Below, one piece after another: positions 6,294-14,002 of a stretch of DNA of 14,002 nt. Positions within the stretch are counted from its first letter, which is position 1. Each line of letters starts with the position of its first letter. Source of the DNA: Thiotrichales bacterium (lineage in GTDB: Bacteria; Pseudomonadota; Gammaproteobacteria; Thiomicrospirales; Thiomicrospiraceae); NCBI GenBank assembly GCA_027036095.1, contig JALVTA010000011.1:1-14002 (forward strand), written 5' to 3'. The notes under the pieces were generated by a model. The model searched no databases. It saw nothing but the letters and a program-made list of their open reading frames with translations, and was not told the DNA's origin. A program made the translations under genes and the position numbers.

Positions 6294-6294
<1 letters not shown>
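5791..6294 (-). CDS. YkgJ-family (UPF0153-like) cysteine-cluster protein
   Basis: The function is not established. The 167-residue product carries eight cysteines within its first 63 residues: CDGCTACC (C13, C16, C19, C20), then C39, C47, and C58 and C63 in PCRRFVCGW. This matches the zinc/iron-chelating YkgJ-type cysteine cluster with its DNRPEFPC segment, so it probably binds Zn or an Fe-S centre. The N-terminus is strongly basic (MGRKRRK), suggesting possible nucleic-acid or ribosome contact. The C-terminal 100 residues have no motif I recognise and end in a glutamine-rich stretch (QQVQLWQQQGVQLW). Its ATG overlaps the prfC stop by one base (TGATG), so translation is almost certainly coupled to release factor 3. 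It is the last gene of the chain beginning at queA and converges on flgN. Confidence 0.8.
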
Positions 6295-7871
<1,577 letters not shown>

Positions 7872-7878
7872 GGTACCC

Positions 7879-8874
7879 TCAGGACTTTGCCTGCTGACGG
7901 CGGGCTTCGGCCTCCAGGAAAGCCTGCTGCATTTCCCGCTCCAAGGCTTCGCGGTCCACCTCATCCTTGGGCGGTGGAGTCAGGTCTTCCTTGGACACGC
8001 CCAGCATCAGCGCCAGCGCCGAAGCGATGTAGATGGAGGAATAGGTGCCCACGCCGATGCCCACCAGCAGCGCCAAGGCGAAGTTGTGAATGATCTCCCC
8101 GCCGAGGAAGAACAGGGCGAAGACCACCAGCAAGGTGGTCAGGGAGGTCATGATGGTGCGCGAGAGGGTCTGATTGATGGAGATGTTCATCACCTCCTCA
8201 GGCGTCTTGTCGCGCAGCAGGCGGAAATTCTCCCGGATGCGGTCGAACACCACGATGGTATCGTTGAGGGAGTAACCGATGACCGCCAGCACCGCCGCCA
8301 GCACGGTCAGATCGAACTGGGCCTGTGTCCAGGCGAACACGCCGAGGGTGATGATCACATCGTGCACCAGTGCGGCGATGGAACCCAGCGCAAAACGGAA
8401 CTCGAAGCGGAAGGCCACATAGATGAGAATGCCGACAAGTGCATAGAGCACCGCCAGCGCGCCATCCTCGGTCAGCTCATCCCCCACCTGCGGGCCCACA
8501 TACTCCACCCGGCGCAGCTCCACTTTCGGGTTTTGCTGCCGCAGCAGCTCCAGCACCCGGTTGCTGATCATGGCGGAGGTCATGCCCTCGCGCGGCTGGA
8601 TGCGGATGAGCACGTCAGTGGCGGAACCGAAATGCTGCACGATTGCCTTGTCAAAACCGCCCTGACGCAGCGTATCGCGCACCTGGGCCAGCTCCACCGG
8701 CTCTGGATACGCCACCTCGATCACCGTGCCACCGGTAAAGTCGATGCCCAGATTGAAGCCGCGCACCGCCATGCCCACGAGCGACAACACGATCAGCGTC
8801 AGAGAGAGAGTCAGCGCGACCTTGCGCTGCTTCATGAAGTCGATCTGTTTCTCACCCAGATTGAAAATGTTCAT
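7879..8874 (-). CDS. secF: Protein translocase subunit SecF
   Basis: SecF is an inner-membrane partner of SecD that uses the proton gradient to help pull proteins through SecYEG on the periplasmic side. The 331-residue product begins MNIFNLGEKQIDFMKQRK, then a membrane segment (about 20-37) and the signature NLGIDFTGGTVIEV. The last five membrane segments lie at about 138-290. Functionally important residues are visible: D205 in SLNDTIVVFDR and R239 in NQTLSRTIMTS, corresponding to E. coli D213 and R247. The start at 8874 has GAGG upstream; an earlier in-frame ATG at 8919 lies inside secD and is not used here. It is ten bases from secD and seven from prfC. The C-terminal tail after residue 295 is highly charged. 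Confidence 0.97.
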   Translation of the reverse strand: MNIFNLGEKQIDFMKQRKVALTLSLTLIVLSLVGMAVRGFNLGIDFTGGTVIEVAYPEPVELAQVRDTLRQGGFDKAIVQHFGSATDVLIRIQPREGMTSAMISNRVLELLRQQNPKVELRRVEYVGPQVGDELTEDGALAVLYALVGILIYVAFRFEFRFALGSIAALVHDVIITLGVFAWTQAQFDLTVLAAVLAVIGYSLNDTIVVFDRIRENFRLLRDKTPEEVMNISINQTLSRTIMTSLTTLLVVFALFFLGGEIIHNFALALLVGIGVGTYSSIYIASALALMLGVSKEDLTPPPKDEVDREALEREMQQAFLEAEARRQQAKS

Positions 8875-8884
8875 GCCGTGTTCC

Positions 8885-10768
8885 TCAGATGGACAGTGTT
8901 TCGACACGCTTGCCGCCATAGAGCCAGTTGACGATGCCGCGGGTCACCATGATGGCGGTGAACATGGAGGTGACGATACCGATCGACAGCGTCACCGCAA
9001 AGCCCTTGATGGGACCCGTGCCGAAGCTGAACAGCACGATGGCCGCCAGCAATGTGGTGATGTTGGCATCCGCGATGGTCATGAAGGCCTTCTCGTAGCC
9101 CGCATGGATGGCCGCCTGCACCGACTGACCGGCACGCAGCTCCTCCTTGATGCGCTCATAGATGAGTACGTTGGCATCCACCGCCATGCCCACCGTCAGC
9201 ACGATACCGGCAATACCCGGCAGGGTCAGTGTGGCCTGCAGCAAGGAAAGCACCGCCACCATGATGATCAGGTTGAGCGTCAGCGCCACATTGGCGATCA
9301 TGCCGAACATCTTGTAGCGCCAGATCATGAACAGCAGCACCAGCACGAAGCCCACCACCACAGACATGAAGCCCTGATTGATGTTGTCCTGACCGAGACT
9401 CGGACCGATGGTGCGTTCTTCCACAATTTCCATGGGGGCAGCCAGCGCACCGGCACGCAGCAGCAGCGCCAGATTCTGGGCCTCCTCACTGGAATCCAGT
9501 CCGGTGATCTGGAAGCGGTTGGCGAACTGGTCACGAATCACCGCAGCGTTGATCACATCACGGGTAACGCTGCGCTTCTTGACCTTCTTGCCATTTTTCT
9601 CGACGGTCTCGACCTTGTGTTCGATATAGACCACTGCCATGCGATGGCCAACATTCTTCTTGGTGGTGGCCAGCATCTTGCGCCCGCCGGCGGCGTCCAG
9701 CGTCACCGAAACCATGGGGGTGCCGGAACGCTGTTCAATACCACTCTGAGCATTGATGACATTTTCACCGCTGACAATGACGCGGTTCTTCAGCAGAATG
9801 GGGCGACCGTCTCGGAAGTGATACAGGCGGGAGCCCGGTGGGACGCGGCCTGTGCGCGCCGCCTGCTCGGGATCATGTTCCTCATCCACCAGACGGAATT
9901 CCAGCGTGGCGGTCGCGCCAAGGATTTCCTTGGCGCGGGCGGTGTCCTGCACGCCCGGCAGCTGCACCACGATGCGCCGCTCACCCTGCTGCTGCACAAT
10001 GGGCTCGGCCACGCCCAGTTCGTTGATGCGGTTGCGCAGGGTGGTGATATTCTGCTTGAGCGCATACTGTTTGGTCTGCTTGAGCGTCTGCGGACTGAGA
10101 TGGAACACCAGATGGTTGGCGTCCGATGCCTTCTCATCCAGCACCAGGTCGCGCCCATACTGCTTCATGATCAGCGCCTTCACCTGCTCGGCGTCCTCCG
10201 CCTTGCGCAGACCGATGATCAGGCGGTCCTTCTCATCCTTGATGCTGCCATAGCGGATGCGGTGCTCCCGCAGCAAGCTACGCACATCCTCCGCATAGCG
10301 GGCATAGGCCTTGGCGATGGCCGCATCCATGTCTACATCCAGCAGGAAGTGCACCCCGCCGCGCAGATCCAGCCCCAGATACATGGGCTTGGCGCCGATG
10401 GCCGCCAGCCATCTGGGGGTAGCCGGCGCCAGGTTGAGCGCCACCACCGCCTTGCGGCCCATAAGCTCGCGGATGACCGCCTTGGCCTTGAGCTGGTCTT
10501 CAGTATTGTCGAAACGCAGCAGCAGCTGCCGCCCGTCAAACTCCACCGACTTGGGCGCAAGGCCTGCCTTTTTCAGCGCCTGCTCAATGGTCTGCACCGT
10601 GCTCTGATCGAACTTGACCATCTTGGCCGGTGAGACCTGCACCGCCGGGTCCTCTCCATACAGGTTGGGCAGTGCGTAGAGCGTGCTCAGCAGGATGATG
10701 ATGCCCATCAGGGCGTATTTCCAGGCGGGATAGCGATTGACAACCGTCTGACTGCGCGTCTGAAACAT
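8885..10768 (-). CDS. secD: Protein translocase subunit SecD
   Basis: SecD works with SecF in the inner membrane; its large periplasmic domain captures emerging chains, and proton flow powers release. The 627-residue product (615 in E. coli) has an N-terminal membrane segment (about 17-36) and a large periplasmic region to about residue 460, starting after YALPNLYGEDPAVQVS. It contains the D1 motif YLGLDLRGGVHFLLDVD (from 130), EPIVQQQGERRIVVQLPGVQ and GRIGPSLGQ-like TIGPSLGQDNI. The last membrane segments include GIVLTVGMAVDANVLIYERI, where D531 matches E. coli D519, and SFGTGPIKGFAVTLSIGI. The ATG at 10768-10766 follows a weak GAGAG ribosome site. The gene lies 68 bases after yajC, with a terminator-like hairpin between them, and 10 bases before secF. 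Confidence 0.97.
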   Translation of the reverse strand: MFQTRSQTVVNRYPAWKYALMGIIILLSTLYALPNLYGEDPAVQVSPAKMVKFDQSTVQTIEQALKKAGLAPKSVEFDGRQLLLRFDNTEDQLKAKAVIRELMGRKAVVALNLAPATPRWLAAIGAKPMYLGLDLRGGVHFLLDVDMDAAIAKAYARYAEDVRSLLREHRIRYGSIKDEKDRLIIGLRKAEDAEQVKALIMKQYGRDLVLDEKASDANHLVFHLSPQTLKQTKQYALKQNITTLRNRINELGVAEPIVQQQGERRIVVQLPGVQDTARAKEILGATATLEFRLVDEEHDPEQAARTGRVPPGSRLYHFRDGRPILLKNRVIVSGENVINAQSGIEQRSGTPMVSVTLDAAGGRKMLATTKKNVGHRMAVVYIEHKVETVEKNGKKVKKRSVTRDVINAAVIRDQFANRFQITGLDSSEEAQNLALLLRAGALAAPMEIVEERTIGPSLGQDNINQGFMSVVVGFVLVLLFMIWRYKMFGMIANVALTLNLIIMVAVLSLLQATLTLPGIAGIVLTVGMAVDANVLIYERIKEELRAGQSVQAAIHAGYEKAFMTIADANITTLLAAIVLFSFGTGPIKGFAVTLSIGIVTSMFTAIMVTRGIVNWLYGGKRVETLSI

Positions 10769-10795
10769 GATGCTCTCTTTCTGCTGTAGAAACGG

Positions 10796-10819
10796 AAAAA
10801 GGGGCGCAAGGCCCCTTTT
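10796..10819 (-). terminator. Terminator-like hairpin between yajC and secD (possible attenuator)
   Basis: AAAAGGGGC (10797-10805) and GCCCCTTTT (10811-10819) form a perfect nine-pair stem around a five-base loop. Read on the minus strand the GC-rich stem is followed by five T (10800-10796), the form of a rho-independent terminator; on the plus strand it ends in four T. It starts 18 bases beyond the yajC stop and about 28 bases before the secD ATG, with no obvious new promoter between. It probably ends part of the queA-tgt-yajC transcripts and lowers secDF and prfC expression relative to yajC. Confidence 0.75.
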
Positions 10820-10836
10820 CTGTCAGTAAAAAGGGC

Positions 10837-11178
10837 TTACTCTGTCGCCCGACCGGACAGTGTGCCTTTGGGAAGCAGGCGAGCCACGTTCTGCCGCTCC
10901 ACCTTCACCACCACACCGTCGGCCACTTCCAGATCGACGAAATTCTCATCCAGATCACGAATCTTGCCTACGATGCCGCCATAGGTGGACACTTCATCTC
11001 CTTTCTTGAGAGATTCCACCAGCTGCTTGTGTTCCTTGACCTTTTTCTGCTGCGGGCGGATCAGCAGGAAATAGAAGATGACAAACAGGATCAGCAGCGG
11101 GATCAGGCCTTCCCAGCCACCGCCCTGAGGTTGTGCGGCCGCGCCTTCGGCCCACGCATTGGCAATGAACAGATTCAT
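10837..11178 (-). CDS. yajC: Preprotein translocase accessory subunit YajC
   Basis: YajC is a small inner-membrane protein associated with the SecDF complex and SecYEG. The 113-residue product has a short periplasmic N-terminus and one membrane helix (about 24-42, LIPLLILFVIFYFLLIRPQQ). The family motif RPQQKKVKEHKQLVESLKKG follows, then the conserved cytoplasmic core GDEVSTYGGIVGKIRDLDEN. The ATG at 11178-11176 has AGGAG eight bases upstream. It lies 56 bases downstream of tgt and upstream of secD, as in E. coli. The tgt-yajC gap has a small palindrome but no convincing promoter. Confidence 0.96.
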   Translation of the reverse strand: MNLFIANAWAEGAAAQPQGGGWEGLIPLLILFVIFYFLLIRPQQKKVKEHKQLVESLKKGDEVSTYGGIVGKIRDLDENFVDLEVADGVVVKVERQNVARLLPKGTLSGRATE

Positions 11179-11234
11179 TCGTTTCGCTCCTGATAGAGAT
11201 TCAAATCTCCGCTATTGTGGCACAAAGCCCCCAC

Positions 11235-12350
11235 TTAATCCAGCGGCGGCACCGCCTCGCCCCGGGCGGTGTAGAAGTCCTCCACGAAGCGCTCGAAACG
11301 GCCTGCGGCGATGGCTTCGCGCATTTCGCGCATCAGCGTCTGGTAGTAGTGCAGGTTGTGCAGCGTGTTGAGCCACGCGCCGAGAATCTCGCCACAACGA
11401 TCCAGATGGTGCAGATAGGCACGGGAGTAATTGCGGCAGGTGTAGCAGTCGCAGGTGGGATCAACCGGCTCGGTGCTGCGCTTGTGCACCGCGTTGCGGA
11501 TCTTGACCACCCCGCTGCGGGTGAAGAGAAAGCCGTTGCGGGCGTTGCGGGTCGGGATGACGCAGTCGAACATGTCGATGCCGCGGCGCACCGCCTCCAC
11601 CAGATCCTCCGGCTTGCCCACGCCCATAAGATAGCGGGGGCGCTCGGCAGGCAGCTCGGGCTCGGTGAAATCAAGCACACGCATCATCTCTTCCTTCGGC
11701 TCTCCTACCGACAGACCGCCGATGGCATAGCCGTCGAAGCCGATTTGCTGCAGTGCCTCGGCAGAGCGTTTGCGCAGGTCTTCATACATGCCCCCCTGCA
11801 CGATGCCGAACAGCGCCGCCGGGTTGTCGCCATGAGCGCGCTTGCTGCGTTCGGCCCAGCGCAGCGACAGCTCCATGGACAGCCGTGCGGTCTCGTGATC
11901 CGCCGGATAGGGCGTGCACTCGTCAAAGATCATCACGATGTCCGAGCCCAACTCGCGCTGGATCTGCATGGATTCTTCCGGGCCCATGAAGATCTTCTCG
12001 CCATTGACCGGGCTGCGGAAGGTGACCCCTTCCTCGCGGATCTTGCGCATCTGGCCCAGACTGTACACCTGAAAGCCGCCGGAATCGGTCAGAATCGGTC
12101 CGTCCCAGTGCATGAAGTCATGCAGATCGCCATGCAGGCGAATGATCTCCGTGCCCGGGCGCAGCGCCAGATGGAAGGTATTGCCCAGAATGATCTGCGC
12201 GCCCAGTCCCTTGAGCTCCTCCGGCGTCATCGCCTTGACGGTGCCATAGGTGCCAACGGGCATGAAGGCAGGCGTGTCCACCACGCCCCGATCGAAGATC
12301 AGTCGGCCGCGCCGGGCCCGACCGTCGGTGGCCAGCAATTCAAACTGCAT
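11235..12350 (-). CDS. tgt: tRNA-guanine transglycosylase (queuine tRNA-ribosyltransferase)
   Basis: Tgt exchanges guanine 34 for preQ1 in tRNAs with GUN anticodons (Asp, Asn, His, Tyr), the step before QueA in queuosine synthesis. The 371-residue product begins MQFELLATDGRARRG. It shows GNTFHLALRPG, the active-site LTDSGGFQV with D89, GIVQGGMYEDLR, YLMGVGKPEDL, and FDCVIPTRNARNG with the likely nucleophile D262. The zinc site is complete: C300, C302 and C305 (CDCYTC) and H331. The ATG at 12350-12348 has GGAG upstream and overlaps the end of queA by 11 bases; the earlier in-frame ATG at 12413 lies well inside queA and was rejected. Gene order queA-tgt-yajC is the usual gammaproteobacterial arrangement. 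Confidence 0.98.
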   Translation of the reverse strand: MQFELLATDGRARRGRLIFDRGVVDTPAFMPVGTYGTVKAMTPEELKGLGAQIILGNTFHLALRPGTEIIRLHGDLHDFMHWDGPILTDSGGFQVYSLGQMRKIREEGVTFRSPVNGEKIFMGPEESMQIQRELGSDIVMIFDECTPYPADHETARLSMELSLRWAERSKRAHGDNPAALFGIVQGGMYEDLRKRSAEALQQIGFDGYAIGGLSVGEPKEEMMRVLDFTEPELPAERPRYLMGVGKPEDLVEAVRRGIDMFDCVIPTRNARNGFLFTRSGVVKIRNAVHKRSTEPVDPTCDCYTCRNYSRAYLHHLDRCGEILGAWLNTLHNLHYYQTLMREMREAIAAGRFERFVEDFYTARGEAVPPLD

Positions 12351-13383
12351 CGTTTTTCTCCGGATAGACCAGCATGGCGTCACCATAGCTGAAGAAGCGG
12401 TAGCGCTGTTCAACCGCGTAGCGGTAGGCGGCCATGGTGCGTTCGTAGCCGGCGAAGGCGCTCACCAGCATGATCAGGGTGGACTCCGGCAGGTGGAAGT
12501 TGGTGATGAGCAGGTCCACCTGCCGGAAGCGGTAACCGGGCGTGATGAAAATGTCCGTCTCCCCCTGCATGGGGCGCAGCTCCCCCGTCTGCGCGGCGCT
12601 TTCCAGACAGCGCACCGCCGTGGTGCCCACGGCCACCACCCGCCCGCCACGCGCGCGGGTAGCCGCCACCTGCGCAACCAGCTCGGGAGAGACTTCGATC
12701 CACTCGCTGTGCATGCGGTGTTCGCGGATATCGTCCACCTGCACCGGCTTGAAGGTGCCCGCCCCCACATGCAGGGTGACATAGCCGAATTCCACCTCCT
12801 GTTGCCGCAGCCGCTCCAGCAGCGGCTCATCGAAATGCAGCCCCGCCGTGGGTGCCGCAACGGCGCCTTCCCGTCGGCCATAGACGGTCTGATAGCGCTC
12901 GGCGTCAGCCTGCTCATCGGGTCGGTCGATATAGGGCGGCAGGGGCATGTGACCGAACCGCTGCATGATGGCGGACCACTCTGCCGTTTCTTCATCCAAC
13001 CGCAGGCGGAAAAGATCCTGTTCACGGCCCAGCACCGTCACCGGCACCTGCCCCTCGATAAGCAGTTCCGTCCCAGGCTTCGGCGCCCGGTTGGCGCGCA
13101 CATGGGCGAGGGCCTCGCGTGCCGTCAGCACCCGCTCGATGAGCAGCTCGATCTTTCCACCGGTGCGCTTGTGCCCGTACAGACGCGCAGGCATGACCCG
13201 TGTGTCATTGAACACCAGCAGATCACCGGGGCGCAGATATTCCGGCAGGTCCCGGAACTGACGGTCTTCCAGCTGCTCGCCCAGCACCAGCAGGCGGCTG
13301 GCGCTGCGCTCCGGCGCCGGGTAGCGGGCGATGAGCGCCTCCGGCAGCTCGAAATGGAAATCCTGTCGTCGATAGGGATGCAT
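12340..13383 (-). CDS. queA: S-adenosylmethionine:tRNA ribosyltransferase-isomerase QueA
   Basis: QueA transfers and rearranges the ribosyl group of S-adenosylmethionine onto preQ1-modified tRNA, making epoxyqueuosine. From the ATG at 13383-13381 the product is 347 residues (356 in E. coli). Family motifs run throughout: DFHFELPEALIARYPAPERS, LLVFNDTRVMPARLYGHK, RTGGKIELLIERVL, PTAGLHFDEPLLERL, VTLHVGAGTFKPVQ, and DLLITNFHLPESTLIMLVSA. The start is less certain than the rest. Neither this ATG nor the in-frame one nine bases upstream (13392) has a clear ribosome binding site, and a TATAAT sits at 13396-13391. The first residues (MHPYRRQ) extend a few positions before the usual start. It is the first gene of the housekeeping chain and diverges from the gene at 13481. 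Confidence 0.97.
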   Translation of the reverse strand: MHPYRRQDFHFELPEALIARYPAPERSASRLLVLGEQLEDRQFRDLPEYLRPGDLLVFNDTRVMPARLYGHKRTGGKIELLIERVLTAREALAHVRANRAPKPGTELLIEGQVPVTVLGREQDLFRLRLDEETAEWSAIMQRFGHMPLPPYIDRPDEQADAERYQTVYGRREGAVAAPTAGLHFDEPLLERLRQQEVEFGYVTLHVGAGTFKPVQVDDIREHRMHSEWIEVSPELVAQVAATRARGGRVVAVGTTAVRCLESAAQTGELRPMQGETDIFITPGYRFRQVDLLITNFHLPESTLIMLVSAFAGYERTMAAYRYAVEQRYRFFSYGDAMLVYPEKNDAV

Positions 13384-13390
13384 GGCGCGC

Positions 13391-13396
13391 ATTATA
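13391..13396 (-). promoter_or_regulatory. Candidate -10 element (TATAAT) for queA
   Basis: The minus strand reads TATAAT at 13396-13391, a perfect sigma-70 -10 hexamer, but no good -35 box lies 16-18 bases upstream. If active, transcription would begin around 13384, at or within a base or two of the queA ATG at 13383, making a leaderless message. It lies in the 97-base gap between divergent queA and the gene at 13481, where a promoter for queA is expected. Confidence 0.4.
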
Positions 13397-13480
13397 TCGG
13401 CCCGTGCTCTTGCATTCTCCGCCACATGTCCCCACAAGAAAGGCAGCAACATCGATTCACGAAAGAAAAGGAGAACGTCC

Positions 13481-14002
13481 ATGCTGATCAAACAACCTCA
13501 TGCAGAACTGCTGCTCAAGCTGCTGGAACAGGATGCCCCCATCCATCCCGAGTCCCTCAATGACACGGCACTGCGCGACATGCAGCTGGCCGGACTGGTC
13601 GCCCTGCCCACCCCGGCACAGGCACACCTGACCCATGGCGGACGCATGATCGCCCAGGTTCTCAAGGAAGCCATTGACGCCGGTCGCGTCGCGCCCGCGG
13701 GCGAGTGGAAACCGGGCTGGCGCTGGCTGGCAAGCGAAGTCATCGCCATGCTGGATGCCGGCATCACAGCTGGACAGGTCACCGACCTCACCTGGGAGGC
13801 TCTCTCCAGCCGAGGACTGGCAGACAGCGTCAAGGATGAGGAAACCAAGAAGACCGCCCGTGTGGTGAATGAAGCTGGCCAGACCATTCTGGACGCCTAT
13901 TTCCACCTGCGTCCGGAGCTGAGCATCAACCCCGAACTGGCCGAGGCCATCCGCCAGTCCCCCACCGGGCCGACCGAAGCCATCAACCTGAAGGTGGACG
14001 GT
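13481..14002 (+). CDS. Unrecognised protein, possibly DUF505-like (3' end outside window)
   Basis: The first 174 codons of an open frame are visible, reaching the right edge without a stop. The ATG at 13481 is preceded by AAGGAG (13468-13473) at seven-base spacing, the clearest ribosome site near here, so the gene is almost certainly real. There is no signal peptide or membrane segment. Two segments look alike: residues about 27-63 (ALRDMQLAGLV, then AHLTHGGRMIAQVLKEAI) and about 103-145 (LTWEALSSRGLA, then ARVVNEAGQTILDAYFHL). Each has a helix, a short strand-like turn, then an LT-x-x-G-type helix, as in winged-helix modules. A proline/glutamate-rich segment follows (RPELSINPELAEAI). The pattern recalls the DUF505 family, but this is from memory. 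No function is assigned. It diverges from queA across 97 bases. Confidence 0.7.
   Translation, partial: MLIKQPHAELLLKLLEQDAPIHPESLNDTALRDMQLAGLVALPTPAQAHLTHGGRMIAQVLKEAIDAGRVAPAGEWKPGWRWLASEVIAMLDAGITAGQVTDLTWEALSSRGLADSVKDEETKKTARVVNEAGQTILDAYFHLRPELSINPELAEAIRQSPTGPTEAINLKVDG

Noticed and set aside
7872..7964. N-terminal extension of PrfC to an upstream ATG
   Set aside because: The extension lies within secF, has no similarity to RF3, and the start at 7871 gives the normal family length with a ribosome site.
8726..10633. A 635-codon plus-strand open frame antisense to secD/secF
   Set aside because: The opposite strand encodes unmistakable SecD with all motifs. The antisense product is rich in His, Gln and Arg with no recognisable domain, as expected of a shadow frame in GC-rich coding DNA.
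11196..11209. Short palindrome GAGATT-CA-AATCTC in the tgt-yajC gap
   Set aside because: The stem is too short for a terminator and has no T run; it may be an operator but nothing supports that.
11217..13563. Long plus-strand open frames antisense to tgt and queA
   Set aside because: Both strands cannot plausibly code here, and Tgt and QueA are certain by their active-site and zinc-site residues.
13457..13906. Minus-strand open frame of 149 codons opposite the right-edge gene
   Set aside because: The plus-strand frame has a strong ribosome site and coherent helical protein sequence; the minus frame has neither.

Overview
The window reads as a chromosomal segment of a motile gammaproteobacterium. 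This rests on the queA-tgt-yajC-secD-secF gene order, a flagellar set that includes FlgT and CheV, and well-formed sigma-54 and sigma-28 flagellar promoters. Together these suggest a polar, H-ring type flagellum of the Vibrio/Pseudomonas/Thiomicrospira kind. Base composition is moderately GC-rich and even throughout. I see no tRNA or rRNA gene, insertion sequence, integrase, CRISPR array or other sign of recent transfer, and every recognised gene looks intact. The genus cannot be fixed from sequence alone.

Region 1 (1-5694) is flagellar and chemotaxis. On the minus strand, cheV and a flgT-like gene form a coupled pair ending in an intrinsic terminator near 1763-1787. Next on that strand is a dense control region (about 1564-1760) with a near-consensus sigma-28 promoter, a sigma-54 promoter with exact GG-N10-GC spacing, and a cluster of CGGCAA words. 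It drives flgB-flgC-flgD; flgD runs off the left edge just short of its end. On the plus strand, diverging from cheV, lie flgA, a sigma-28 promoter, and flgM-flgN. These genes supply rod proteins (FlgB, FlgC), the hook cap (FlgD), a P-ring chaperone (FlgA), an H-ring protein (FlgT), the anti-sigma-28 factor (FlgM), a hook-filament chaperone (FlgN) and a chemotaxis coupling/adaptation protein (CheV).

Region 2 (5791-13383) is a minus-strand housekeeping chain: queA, tgt, yajC, secD, secF, prfC and a small YkgJ-like cysteine-cluster gene. QueA and Tgt act in tRNA queuosine synthesis, YajC-SecD-SecF assist Sec export, and PrfC recycles release factors. Most junctions are very tight (11-nt overlap, 10-nt and 7-nt gaps, 1-nt overlap). 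One strong terminator-like hairpin sits inside the chain between yajC and secD.

Region 3 (13481-14002) is the start of a plus-strand gene divergent from queA, cut by the right edge. It has a clear ribosome binding site. The product is not firmly recognised; it looks like tandem winged-helix-like modules and may belong to DUF505.

No wholly new system is evident. The items most worth a second look are the composite flgB promoter region, the hairpin inside yajC-secDF, the coupling of a cysteine-cluster protein to prfC, and the unrecognised gene at the right edge.
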